From: Tetradesmus obliquus | Taxonomy: Eukaryota; Chlorophyta; Chlorophyceae; Sphaeropleales; Scenedesmaceae | NCBI GenBank assembly: GCA_030272155.1 | Contig: CP126193.1 | Span: 5,518,001 to 5,582,000 of the forward strand | Length of the DNA stretch: 64,000 nucleotides | Direction: 5' to 3' | Part shown: in pieces, positions 1-10,945 of the stretch | How positions within the stretch are numbered: position 1 is the stretch's first letter | How the letters are laid out: the number at the start of each line of letters is the position of its first letter | Translations under genes and position numbers: made by a program | The notes under the pieces: model-generated | The model's database searches: none | Seen by the model: the letters and a program-made list of their open reading frames with translations, nothing else | Told to the model about the DNA's origin: nothing

Positions 1-572
1 ATGGCGTTGATGCTATGGCTTGATGGGTAACATGATGATGATGATGTAAGCGTATTGTGCTGACACATGCTTTGAGCTGTGTTGAGCCTCACTGCAGCTC
101 TTGCAAAGTAAGCAGGCTCTCCGCGGGTGTCCAGGCTCCGTGCACCCCTGTGACGGCCTTGTGACTAACAGTAACATTGTTGCGCCGTGGGTAGTACCCG
201 ACTCGGGCGTCGACGTTCACAAAGCCTGGCAGGACCCATTCGTTGCATTACACGCATACAACCCCACGGCGCCAAGCCATCTCGTGATGAGATCCACACA
301 TAGCGCCAGTACTGCCCACAGACGCTGCCGCGGCATCGCGAACACTTGGGCTCACAACGAGTGACATAGTGCCCGCAGCGCTGCAGGCTAGCATGCACAC
401 CACAACCCCGCAGGCCGCGACTCAGCGCCGCAGCCGCAGCAGCAGCACGACCTTACAAAGATGTCACGTGGCACAGGTGCAGGCTGCAGGTTGCGCATGC
501 CCCAGGGGCACCGACAGTCAAACATTCCAACACATCATCATCATCATATCCATGTTACCCATCAAGCCATAG
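1..572. repeat. Inverted-repeat element cut by the window edge
   Basis: The first 46 bases read toward a run of ATG triplets, and the reverse complement of the same words returns at about 532-572: a CAT run, then GTTACCCATCAAGCCATA. The two ends are inverted over roughly 35-40 bp around a 480-bp interior with no convincing gene. A third copy of the end, matching 25 bases exactly, lies at about 46981-47027. It looks like a foldback or terminal-inverted-repeat DNA element. No transposase or target duplication is visible, and the left limit may lie outside the window. Confidence 0.45.
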
Positions 573-1110
573 CACTCCAACACACCCCGATATAATCCCA
601 CACTGCGGCAGCATGGGCCATGCGCGCGTGCGTGCCCAGCAGTAACAGATTTTGAATTCTAGCGTTGAGGTATGTTGAGATATGAGCAACGGCCGCTCAA
701 GCACACAAATCTGTGCTGCAGGCTGCCAGCCAGTGGCCTGTTGTTCAGGTTTCCTGCTGGTGTCCAATTGGCGCGGAGCATCACCAGGACAAGCGCCAGT
801 GCATAGTCAAGGATGCCAAAACCGCCTTTAGTTATGACATCAGGCTGGCAATATCTCTAACCTGCTGCCGCAGCTCTGCACGCTGTTGTGGTTGCAGGGT
901 CACGACAGCCGAAAACCACAAAATCAAATGCAGTGATACTTCAGAAGCACAGTGTGCAGGGGCTGCAATGGATGTGGTCTGCCTTGCAGTGGCTCGCACC
1001 AGACACCACCCCAGGCAGTCCTAGCAGCATCTCATAGTAAGGTGGGGCCACCCAGCTTGCTCAGACCACTCAACACGCACTTGGCACCAGCACATGCGGA
1101 GCCTAGCATG
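573..1110. other. Intergenic, nothing recognised
   Basis: I see no coding segment with family resemblance and no structured repeat here. On the minus strand it would be distal 3' flank of the fibrillin gene. Confidence 0.5.
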
Positions 1111-1330
1111 ACACCAACTCCACTTGCGCAGCAGTGCCATGCTGCCCCTGCATGCTGCCCTTGCGTGTTGTGCCGCAAGCATGTTGTGGACCCTGCTGCT
1201 CATGGTGCACGCTGCAACCATCACCAGCATGTTGAGTCCAGTGCACTGCCTTCACTTGCGCAGCAGCGCCAACCATCACCAGCACGTTGAGTCCAGTGCA
1301 CTGCCTTCACTTGTGCAGCAGCACCAGGCC
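1111..1330 (-). repeat. Copies of the fibrillin gene's coding tail
   Basis: The last codons of the fibrillin gene (minus strand, encoding LALLRK and TGA at 1402-1425) recur three times further 3': at about 1111-1142, 1248-1271 and 1302-1327. The last two sit in a duplicated unit of about 54 bp that includes the words ACCATCACCAGCA and TGAGTCCAGTGCACTGCC. The stop codon position is kept in each copy. They are probably in the 3' UTR or just beyond it. Confidence 0.6.
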
Positions 1331-1401
1331 GCAGCAGCTCCTAGCAGCAGCAGCCAAGATGCAGCCTAGCAGCGGCAGCAGCACCAAGTGTTGCACTGCC
1401 G

Positions 1402-2202
1402 TCACTTGCGCAGCAGCGCCAGGCCGCCCGCGCTGCTGCGTGCTGCTGCGATGCCCTGGCCCTCGTAGTAGAAGGTGTAGGTCTTGGGCTTGGTCTTGGG
1501 GGTGACCTGCCAGATCTGCGGCAGCAGCAGCAGCAGCACAAGAGAAAGCAACCAGTTTTGACAACGAGTTCAGGCACCCATTGTTAATCCAACGCGGCGG
1601 TGGTTGGGACGGCACGCGCAGCAGCAGCAGCAGAACAATGTGAGAAGGCAACTAGTAAGTAGGAGTGGCCAGTCCTTTGTCAAAGCACGTGGCGTTCAGC
1701 GGCGCAGTGTCTAAATCTGATGCTGTAAAGCAACTAGTGCTAGGGTATTGTTGCAGCCCAAACAGAAACACAAGCACTTCATAACTGATCAGCAGACAGT
1801 ACACATGCAAGGTTACCTGCTTCCCAAGCAGCAGGATGTCCACTGCAGTGAACTGGAAGTCCATTGCACCCGTGGCACTGGTGAGATCTGTTATCTGTCC
1901 CCTGGGAGCGGCAGCAGCAGCAGGGCAGCCAGCAGCCGTGCAGGACGCAGCTTGCTCGATACAACAGTTTAATGTGGATCAATCTGCAGCGGGTTGCGTC
2001 AGCTTTCAGCAATCGTCTATCTGCAGCTGCGGCAGCGTGCAAAACATGGTAGGGCGCAGCTGCCACACCCGATTTGGACCACCACCTCATCTAATCCACA
2101 GAAAAAGACATGACACTGTTCTGCAGAACAACCAGCAGTCAAACTGCTGTGCCATCTGCGTTTGCCTGACCTTCCAACTGACCGCTGCCTGCTGTCAGCC
2201 TG

Positions 2203-2236
<34 letters not shown>

Positions 2237-3329
2237 ACCTGATGTTGAAGGCAAAGGGCCCCACCACACTCTCCAGTGCACACTGCTTGGGGCCCAGTTG
2301 GATCACAAAGTCCTCGCGCACTGGGATGTACTGCAGGAAGCGGTTGCTGGTGGCAGTGCTGAACACGAGCCTCCAGGTGCCATCAATGTCAGCTGCAGGC
2401 TTGGCTGCAGGGCAGTGCAGCAGGATGGGGTGTTGAATGTTGGTCATTTGTGGTGAGTGGCCGGTGGTGAGTCAGGGAGATAGAAACTGGCAGTGCCTGT
2501 AGGCTAGCTAGCCTGCTTGCTGAGCTTGCGCCACATGCATGAGTGGAGAGGGTTGCTGCGCCAGGTGCCAGCTGGCTGAGCGTATGCAAGGCTGCTGGCA
2601 TTGCTGAGGTAGGTGCTGCTGCTGCTGCTGCTGCTGCTGTTGCGAGGTGCTGCAGTGCAGGCAGTGCGCGTGGTGTGCTGATGCTTGCTGTCAAGCAGCC
2701 TGCTGCAGCTCTGCAGCCGGCACACTCACGGTGGCTCTGCTCCAGGTACGCCAGGGCACCTGCAGCAGCAGACAGCATGAACTTAATTGATGCATTGATA
2801 CATTGAAAAAGCAGGTCAACGCAGCACATGGCAGAGGAGTGGGGTAGCAGATGCACATGCAGCTGCAGCTGCAGCTGCAACTGCAGGATGCAGCAGCAGG
2901 TCAAACACAAGTCACTGTCAAACCTTGGGCCCTGCCAGCTCACCCTCCACGAGCTGCGGCTGCACGCTCTTGTCTGCTGCTGCCCTCTTCAGCAGCGCCA
3001 GGCATGGCTCCAGGCCGTCAGCTGTGGCGGCCTTGAAGGCAGCAACTGCCTCAGCCTCTGTCGGCAGCGCAGCAGCTGCAGGCACATGCAACCAAGCAGA
3101 GTTGGGTCATGTCACTTTTGCAGCTGCGGTAGCAATCGGTCGATTGAGCTCCAGAGAAACAACCAGAACACTTTTGTTGGGTTATGGAAGAATATAAATT
3201 GGATGCAGGAGCTATGCCAGGCATGCACTTACTTGTGCTTGCTGCTGCCTTGCACACACTGATGTGCCTGCTGCTGCTGGGCCTGACCTGCCGCTGAGCC
3301 AGCGGTCGCAGTTGCTGCTTGAGCATCAT
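1402..3329 (-). CDS. Plastid-lipid-associated (PAP/fibrillin) family protein
   Basis: Six exons join in phase to a 196-residue protein: 3233-3329, 2944-3075, 2730-2759, 2239-2404, 1817-1877 and 1402-1506. The first exon begins MMLKQQLRPLAQRQVRPSSS, a Ser/Arg-rich plastid transit peptide. The mature part has the fibrillin hallmark DGTWRLVFSTATSNRFLQYI, then a lipocalin-like strand pattern (AMDFQFTAVDILLLGK) and a C-terminal TYTFYYEGQGIA segment. Fibrillins bind lipids and prenylquinones in plastoglobules and thylakoids. Several plastid fibrillins are of similar size, but I cannot assign the subgroup. The start is the first of two adjacent ATGs, and the upstream exons were chosen because every junction keeps frame. 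Echoes of its last exon lie 3'. Family assignment is firm; exact lipid ligand is unknown. Confidence 0.82.
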
Positions 3330-4105
3330 TTGAGGTGTTTAAGCACGTTCAATTGCAGTTCGAGCTAGGTGTTGTGCCAAGTGACCGGTTGCGCTGCGTG
3401 TAGTGACAGTCGCGCAGGTGACCTGTCGATGATCTAGCAGAGAGAACGTGACACGAATTCACGTATTGAGTTGACCTTGACCAGGATCTCAGTATGGTCA
3501 CTCATCGACTCTCCCCCTGTCTTGCCAGGTGCGGTCTAGGTCTCTGTGTGAACAGCAGTGAGCAACGCCAGCTCCGTACACGCGTAATGTGCGCTGCTTT
3601 GTGGTCAAGAAAAGTTCACGAGATGTTTGTGAACCAGCTGCCAGGAGCTGCCGACCCTGCATGCCCCTCTGCAACAGTCAACAGAGGCTTGTCACAGGCA
3701 CAGCACAAGTATGCCAGTCAACAGAGGCTTGTCACAGGCACAGCACAAGTATGCCAGAGCTCATTGTTTACCAAGGCGACACTCTGCAGCTGTGTTCCAA
3801 CATAATTGCCTCTGCATGAACAGTGACATGCACTCCAGAACACCAAATGACAATGAGGCTGCAGATGTCTCATGTTTTCAAAGCGCTGCAGGATCAGGCC
3901 CCTGCAGTGTGCACACCTCTTCAAAGCGCTGCAAGCAAGTTCGCAACACCAGAACAGGCGCAACGATGACAGCTGCACACGGCTCACGTGCAGGATTGAC
4001 GCGGTCAAAACACAGCCTTATGCGCTGCTGTCAAAAAGACTGATCAGCAGTGCTGCAGTCGTGCACTGCACGTTGGCAACATCACCGAGTGTGTGACACT
4101 CAACA
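3330..4105. other. Intergenic between fibrillin 5' end and RPAP2 3' end
   Basis: This is the promoter side of the fibrillin gene and the 3' flank of RPAP2. No TATA-like box or polyadenylation word stands out. The only structure seen is the 40-bp tandem duplication listed separately and a short repeated word TTCAAAGCGCTGCA near 3877-3932. Confidence 0.5.
3676..3755. repeat. Two-copy 40-bp tandem repeat
   Basis: A 40-base unit beginning AGTCAACAGAGGCTTGTCAC is present twice in direct tandem without a mismatch that I can see, so the duplication is recent. It lies in the 3' flank of RPAP2 and is not a copy of a recognised exon. Confidence 0.8.
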
Positions 4106-5261
4106 TCACACCTGCAGCTCAAACAGGTCAAGCAGCGCCATGAACCGACCCACGTCACTGCCCAAGCCAGCCAGCAGCACACCTAGCTTCCCCTCACCAC
4201 CCCCCTGCCCCTGGCCCTGCTCTGCTCTCTTAAACAGCGGCCGCAGGCCAGGCAGCCGCCACGCAGACAGCGCGCCCAGCAGCAGCGCCACCAGCAGCTG
4301 CCACTGGTGCTGCTGCAGCGCCGGCAGAGGCCCCGGCATATAGAAGCTTCGAACTAAAGCGTGCAGGTGCCTGCTGATGTCTGGTAGTGCAGCAGGTTGA
4401 ATGTCCAGCTGCTGTGTGACCAGCGGAAGGGCTTGGCCTAGCAGGTTGGCGAGCGCTGTGCGCTGCTGCACGACTGCCAGTGGCAGAACGTGCGGCTGCT
4501 GCTGCTGCTGGCCATCCTCCTCCTCGTCCTGCTGCTGCTGCTGCTGATAAGCACTGTGGTCGTCGCTGCTGCTTGCTTCATGCACTGAGCCTGCTGACTG
4601 CTGCTGCTGCTGCCTGCTGTTGACGTAGTCCACAGTGGCAGGGCTCACCCAGCCATGCAGCGTGTTCCACATCAGGCCAAACTCCGAAAGGTGCACTGTA
4701 ACGCCGCGCGTGTCCAGGAATGGCAGCACATTTTGCAGCGCACCCGTCAGGCCCTCTTCAAGCCCTAAACCCTCCTCACTATCTGACGCAGCAGCTCCCC
4801 AGGCCCCACCTCCCTCACTCATTTCATCGTCATCGTCATTTTGCAACATGTCATATGCCTCGTCATCTTCCTCATCACTGCCGCTGCTGCTGCTGCCGCT
4901 GCTGCTGCTGCGGTGCCTGCGGCTGCTGCCGTTGGCCCTGCTGCTGCTGCCGCCACGCACAGCAGCAGCTGCTGTGTTCGCAGCCCTGGCACCGCCAGAT
5001 GCAGCAGCCCTGCTGACAGCTTTGCTGCTGTTCCTGTTGCCTTGAGTATGTGTAGCGCTTGCAGAGCCAAAGCAGTCCTGGTCACTAGCCTCACTGTCGC
5101 CTTGCTCAGAGTCACTGCCGCTGTCTTCATCATCGCTGCTGCTGCTGTGCACGACAAGGATCTTGTGGCGTGCATTGCTGCTGGTAGCAGGACCCACCCC
5201 ACCACCACCAACTGCTGCACTGCTGGAGGCTTGTGCACGAGCCTGCTGTCCAGCGCTTGAC

Positions 5262-5307
<46 letters not shown>

Positions 5308-5310
5308 GTG

Positions 5311-5350
<40 letters not shown>

Positions 5351-5696
5351 GGGCCTCGCCACACCTCGCTGCCTCACTGTCAGCCCTGGCACTTCCGACT
5401 CGTCAAGCATCACAACACTCCTGCGGGGCCGCACAGTGGGCACAAACTTGCGAGGCTTGGCAGCAGCAGCAGCAGCACCGTTAGCCTGACTGGCGGTGCC
5501 TTGCGGGCCGTTGCTACTGCTGGCGCCACCTGCATCTGCTGCTGCTGCTGCTGCTGCTGCTGGTTTGGCCGCTGCTGGCAGTCCCTGCTTGAGTGCCGCA
5601 GCCACTTTGAAGCTAGTGGTGCCTTGGGCAGGGCCGGCAGGACGGTGAACACTGCCAGCAGCTGCACTGCTGCTGTTGCTGCTGCTGTATGAGGTG

Positions 5697-5738
<42 letters not shown>

Positions 5739-6049
5739 GCCTGTGTTGCAGCAGCTGGAGCTGCTGCTGCTGCTGGCGGCTCTGCTGCAACTGCATCAGA
5801 CCCAGTTCCTGCACCGCTGCTGACACTGCTACCCCTGCTGCTGTCTGCCTTGCTGACGCGGGCCTTGCCACTGCTGCTGATGCTGCGGTGCTGCTGCTGC
5901 TTAGGCAGCGGCCGCGTCTGCACCAGCTGCTTCACAGGCACACCTACCCCTCCCAGTGCAGGTGGCAGGAACAGCTGCCAAGCCTCTGGCATAGGCGGCA
6001 GCCCATTAGCACCCTCATCCCCATCTCCATCCTCATCATCACCCTCACT

Positions 6050-6086
<37 letters not shown>

Positions 6087-7246
6087 TCACGGTCCAGGTC
6101 AGCGGCTGATGTCAGCTGCAGCTCCCCGACCAAGCCATTGCTGCTGCTGCTGCTGCCCAGATCCAGAGGGCTTCCTGCATCATGCAGCTTGAAGGTCAGC
6201 ACTGGCTGCTCAGGTGGCGGCTGCGGATCAGCGGGGCAGCTGTAGGCCACGTCAGGCGCAAACGAGACGGTGCGGCGCCTGCGCTGCTGCTGCTGCTGCT
6301 GTTCTGCTGCATCTGGCTCGGCTGCTGCTGCCGAGTCTGCTGCTTGTGCAATGCCGGATGCTTGCTGCAGTGGTTGCTGGCCTACTGCGGCAGCATCTGC
6401 GAGAGCAACTGCTGCTGATGCTCCTGCTGTTGCCGCAGAATCAGTGCTGCCGGCAGCGTCGCCAAGGTCACCGCTAGCAGATGCAACCTCAGCAGCAACA
6501 GCAGCTGTTGCTGCGTTGGCTGCAGCAGTGATGTCCACCGGCTGTTCATGCTGCTGCTGTATCTGCTGCAGCTGCTTGTCGCGATGCTCCCTGAAGGCCT
6601 GCAGCATACCATCAAAACTGCTGCTGCTGCTGCTGCTAGCAGGCGGGTGCTGAGCACCACTAGAGCCAGCAGCAACACTAACAGGCGGCTGATCAGCTGC
6701 AGCATCACTTGATGTGTTGTTGATTGCTGGAGCTGTCGCAGCTGCTGCAGGTTGTTTCCTTATGGCGGGCTGCAGCTGCAGCACTTCCATCGGCTCTGCT
6801 TCCGCATCTTCCTGCTGCTGCTGCTGCGGGCGGGGCTGCTTGCCGGGTGTCCTGCGGGGCACGTAGCCTTCTACTGCCGCTGCTGCAGTGCTGTCGCCGG
6901 TGCTGGCTGCTGCTGCTGCCTGCAGCTGCCTGCCTGCCTCCTCGGCCTCATGGATCAATTGAAAAGGGTCACGCTCCTGTGGCAAGGAATGGGCATAGAC
7001 AGCAGGTCAGCAGGAGCAACACATGCCATGTTGCAGCAGCAGTAACACAGCAGAACAACACGCCAGGAAACTTCACAGTGACAGCAGGACGACTCGGTCA
7101 ACAGTCAAGATATGCAGCAGCAGCGTCCTAGGGCTGCCACACGAGGGCATACCCCTGTGTGCACACCGCAACATTGAGCTCAAAACCTCGACTCACCTCA
7201 ATCACAGACTTCATCGTCTCCACGCCACCGCCCTGCGCCGCCACAC

Positions 7247-7278
<32 letters not shown>

Positions 7279-7439
7279 GGCCTGTGGCTGGGCTTACTGA
7301 GATATGCCTGCAGCGCATCGGGCTGCAGCCGAGACATGGGCTCCACCAGCTGCGCTGCCAGGGCCTGCGTGAAGCTGGCGCAGGCCCTGCTGCAGTAGCA
7401 GTCGCCCTCCACCTTGTGAATGTTGTCGGCGCTGGCCCT

Positions 7440-7478
<39 letters not shown>

Positions 7479-9999
7479 GCAGCAGCAGCAGAGCGAGACT
7501 TGATGAGATGTGCGCCAATGAGGTATCGCTTCAACCAAGCAAGCGTGCAGGATGAGGTCTAGAAGTGGCATCGAACAGAGAGCGCAGTGGCTAGGTGTGA
7601 ACAAAAGGCTGCTGCCGCTGATGCTGTGGTGTGTAAGCCGCGGCCGCCCGCGCACCTGTACTTCACGCGCGGCTCCTGCCAGCTGAAAGGGTTGCTGCAC
7701 AGCGGGTTGCCGCACTTGCCTGCCAGTGAGCGCTCCTCAGCAACCTGTGGCGGCAGCAGCAACAGCATAAGTCTCCAGAGCCATGCGCAATCTAGTAGTG
7801 TGTGGGTGCATGGCAGCCTGCACATCATTCCTAGCAGACCATTCATAGCAGCCTGCACATCATTCCTAGCAGACCATTCATAGCAGCCTGCACATCATTC
7901 CTAGCAGACCATTCATAGCAGCCTGCACATCATTCCTAGCAGACCATTCATAGCAGCCTGCACATCATTCCTAGCAGACCATTCATAGCAGCCTGCACAT
8001 CATTCCTAGCAGACCATTCATAGCAGCCTGCACATCATTCCTAGCAGACCATTCATAGCAGCCTGCACATCATTCCTAGCAGACCATTCATAGCAGCCTG
8101 CACATCATTCCTAGCAGACCATTCATAGCAGCCTGCACATCATTCCTAGCAGACCATTCATAGCAGCCTGCACATCATTCCTAGCAGACCATTCATAGCA
8201 GCCTGCACATCATTCCTAGCAGACCATTCATAGCAGCCTGCACATCATTCCTAGCAGACCATTCATAGCAGCCTGCACATCATTCCTAGCAGACCATTCA
8301 TAGCAGCCTGCACATCATTCCTAGCAGACCATTCATAGCAGCCTGCACATCATTCCTAGCAGACCATTCATAGCAGCCTGCACATCATTCCTAGCAGACC
8401 ATTCATAGCAGCCTGCACATCATTCCTAGCAGACCATTCATAGCAGCCTGCACATCATTCCTAGCAGACCATTCATAGCAGCCTGCACATCATTCCTAGC
8501 AGACCATTCATAGCAGCCTGCACATCATTCCTAGCAGACCATTCATAGCAGCCTGCACATCATTCCTAGCAGACCATTCATAGCAGCCTGCACATCATTC
8601 CTAGCAGACCATTCATAGCAGCCTGCACATCATTCCTAGCAGACCATTCATAGCAGCCTGCACATCATTCCTAGCAGACCAACAAACCATGTACAGGGCG
8701 CCATCACGCCCACCGCCCACCTACAGCAGCTCCTCATCATGCAAGGCCACATCTCTGGCCCCCCACCCCACCCACCCAACCGCACAGCCCGCACGCAATC
8801 TGTCTGCCGACACACGCGCAGCTCCCACCTGCAGCAGCTCCTCGTCAGACATGGGCCCTCTCTGCCCCCTATCCCCACCCCAGTACTCACCCACCCACAC
8901 AGCCCGTATGCAATCTCGTTTGTCAACACATGCACAGCTCGCACCTGCAGCAGCTCCTCGTCAGACATGGGCCCTCTCTGCCCCCTGCCCCCACCCACAA
9001 CCAACCCACCCAACCGCACAGCGTATGCAGTCTATCTCTGAAAACAGACGCGCAGCTCGCACCTGCAGCAGCTCCTCGTCAGACATGGGCGCCACCAGCT
9101 GCTGCAGCTGCCGCTCATCAGCAGCGCCGTGCTCCAGCAGCCTGGGGAAGGGCAGCGGCGGCAGCAGCAGCAGCAGCAAACAAGCATACAAGAGACAGTC
9201 AGCAAGCCACCTATGCAGCATGCAGGCATGCATGAACAGCAGCCCTGGAAGTGCTGCTGCTGCTCGCATCATGCATCAGGGGCTTCTGACAAGCTGCTTG
9301 ATGCACTGCACAATGACATTGCATGACGCTGAAACGTGGACAGCATCAATCTGCTGGCTTTAACCCACAAACAGCACGCACAAGCACCAAGCCAGCAGCA
9401 ACTACGTGTTCGCTTGCAGCCTGGTGACCAGAAAAAAAACAGCAGCAGCAGCAGCAGCAGGCGCAGCAGCAGGCGCATCCGCAGCAGCGGCAACCCACTT
9501 GAGCATGCCAATGAAGGCGCGGCGCCGCCTCTCCCTGCTCAGCTCCTGCATGGCAGCATCATGCGGCTCCTGCTGTGCACCACTGCTGCTGCTGCTGCTG
9601 CTGCTGCTGGGTGTCTTGCTTTTGCTGTTGCTATTGCTTGTGGAGGTCCCTGGCTTCAAAGCTGGCTTTGTCTTGCTAGCTGCTTTCTTTGGCGGCGCTG
9701 GCTGACCTTCAGCCACTGTAGTTTCGACTGCTGCTGTTGATGCTGCTGCCATGCTACTGCTGCTGCTGCTGCTGCTGCTGTGTCCTGCTGATCCGCCTGC
9801 TGGCACTGCGGCAGGCTCCTCAGGACCTGCAGAGACAAAACGAGTGAAGCAACGAACATGCTATAGTCTACTTATGTGAAGCATGCAGCAGGTTCGCAAA
9901 CCCGGGCCGGCGCCATGTCGTTCTCGAAGCTGTACAGCATGAACCAAGCCACTCACTTCCTGCGTCGTCATAGCTCAACACCGGCAACCGATAATCCAT
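4106..9999 (-). CDS. RPAP2: RPAP2/RTR1-type RNA polymerase II CTD phosphatase
   Basis: Six exons close in frame to 1216 residues: 9957-9999, 9499-9826, 9063-9141, 7656-7744, 7197-7437 and 4106-6976. The RTR1 zinc-binding core is clear: CGNPLC (Cys161, Cys166) followed by YCSRAC (Cys195, Cys199), preceded by a basic helix (ELSRERRRRAF) and MSDEELLQ as in RPAP2 N-termini. In known eukaryotes the protein removes Ser5 phosphate from the pol II CTD and assists polymerase import. The C-terminal block (FGLMWNTLHGWVSPATVDYV and the leucine-rich end, LFELQV) matches plant RPAP2 proteins. The protein is much longer than plant or animal homologues (about 600-750 residues) because the last exon is filled with Ala, Ser and Gln tracts. 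Intron 3 holds donor-side exon copies and a 35-bp satellite. Active-site function is inferred from family. Confidence 0.88.
4490..6680. repeat. Dense CTG/CAG triplet tracts inside RPAP2 exon 6
   Basis: Many runs of CTG or CAG occur here, for example near 5262-5302, 5318-5350, 5697-5738 and 6052-6083. Because the triplet can be read in three frames per strand, long spurious open frames of poly-Leu, poly-Cys, poly-Ala, poly-Ser and poly-Gln appear on both strands. In the RPAP2 frame they give Ala, Ser and Gln homopolymers between the zinc-finger half and the conserved C-terminal block. Confidence 0.9.
7813..8680. repeat. 35-bp satellite, about 25 units, in RPAP2 intron 3
   Basis: The unit begins GCAGCCTGCACATCATTCCT and repeats head-to-tail every 35 bases for 24 full copies plus 28 bases, essentially without variation. 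It has no spacers. Since 35 is not a multiple of three and each unit contains TAG, it cannot be coding. It occupies most of the intron between the MSDEELLQ exon and the zinc-finger exon. The near-identity of units points to recent expansion or ongoing homogenisation. Confidence 0.97.
8711..8971 (-). repeat. Three donor-side copies of RPAP2 exon 3
   Basis: The 3' end of exon 3 (encoding MSDEELLQ, then the splice donor at 9063/9062) is repeated at about 8935-8971, 8819-8856 and 8711-8750 in the downstream intron. Each copy keeps a GT donor: GTGCGAG in the first, GTGGGAG in the second, GTGGGCG in the third. The first two encode the same residues; the farthest one is more divergent and its last codon is TAG. 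Spacing is about 105-120 bp, with pyrimidine-rich intron sequence co-duplicated. Confidence 0.85.
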
Positions 10000-10422
10000 G
10001 TTACTTGCGCCCCGTACGGCTTTGAACTCAACTGCTGTGCATGGGCACCTGGTGCTACTGCCTGGTGACTGCAAAGTGTCAACAGAAGAGTTGCACAAAA
10101 CGCTTGCACGAGCAGCTGTAACCAGCTCGCCAGACGATCCCTTACAACTACAACATGGTCTCATCACAGGCTGCATGACATGCAGCTGTTCAGCAGCACC
10201 CCTCATACCAATGACTAACAGCTTGGGTTAACGACAGTGACAACAACAGCGTTATTGGTTACACAGCAACTGCCATGTCCAACTGTGGCACAAGCTCTGC
10301 GCTGACCAGCACCTGTTTCAAGCACTAGCTCACAGCCCGCACCCTCATCACATGCGGGCACGACCACAAACAGCCCAGCACAACATCAAATCAATCACAC
10401 GCCAGTCAAACGCCCGTCAGAA
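10000..10422. other. Intergenic: RPAP2 promoter side, CDC16 distal 3' flank
   Basis: No gene is seen. A TTACA word at 10142-10146 reads TGTAA on the minus strand and could be a polyadenylation signal for CDC16. If so, the CDC16 3' UTR would be about 800 bases and would contain both terminal-exon copies. Confidence 0.4.
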
Positions 10423-10945
10423 GAAGGCTGGCCCGCCTGGCTGCTCTGCTGTCTCCAGCTCCATGCCGAACCGCGCACACTCCTCCTGCAGCGCCAGCCC
10501 CAGCATCTCAGCAGCTTGGGGTGGCACTGACAAGGCACCAAACCTTCGGCCCAAATCTGTGCCTGCCAACATCTAGTGGAGGTGCTGCGTTATCAGCCGC
10601 ACCCTCACCACATGCGTGCGAGCCTGCACATAGCTCAGCACGCATTTCATCCACAGCGCTAATCTGTCACCGGCACTCAAAAGAAGGCCGGGCCGCCTTG
10701 CTGCTCTGCTGCCTCCAGCTCCATGCCAAACACCACGTACTCCTCCTGCAGCGCCAGCCCCAGCATCTCAGCAGCTTGGGGTGACCCTGACAAAGCACCA
10801 AACCTTCGGCACAGATCTGTGCCTGCCGGCATCTGCTGTAGGTGCTGCCTTATCAACCGCACCCTCACCACACGCGCGCGAGCCTGCACATACGTCAGAT
10901 GGCTCAGCACAGCGACAGATACAAGCACCAAAGGCAGCCCAATCC
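10423..10945 (-). repeat. Two tandem copies of the CDC16 terminal exon end
   Basis: Beyond the CDC16 stop, the coding tail is repeated twice on a period of about 260-270 bp (blocks starting at about 10681 and 10423 on the plus strand). Both copies keep an open frame through AEMLGLALQEE...FGMELE to the same terminal ...GGPAFF and TGA. Both share extra upstream sequence (AGTDL.RRFGALS) absent from the working exon, with a possible acceptor AG just before it. The farther copy is closer to the working exon at protein level than the nearer one. Confidence 0.85.

Noticed and set aside
4635-6650. Long plus-strand open frames rich in Cys, Leu or Ala opposite RPAP2
   Set aside because: They are by-products of CTG/CAG triplets read on the other strand; no domain, and they lie wholly inside the RPAP2 exon.
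7813-8680. CRISPR-like array
   Set aside because: The 35-bp units are directly adjacent with no variable spacers, and the array sits in a eukaryotic intron.
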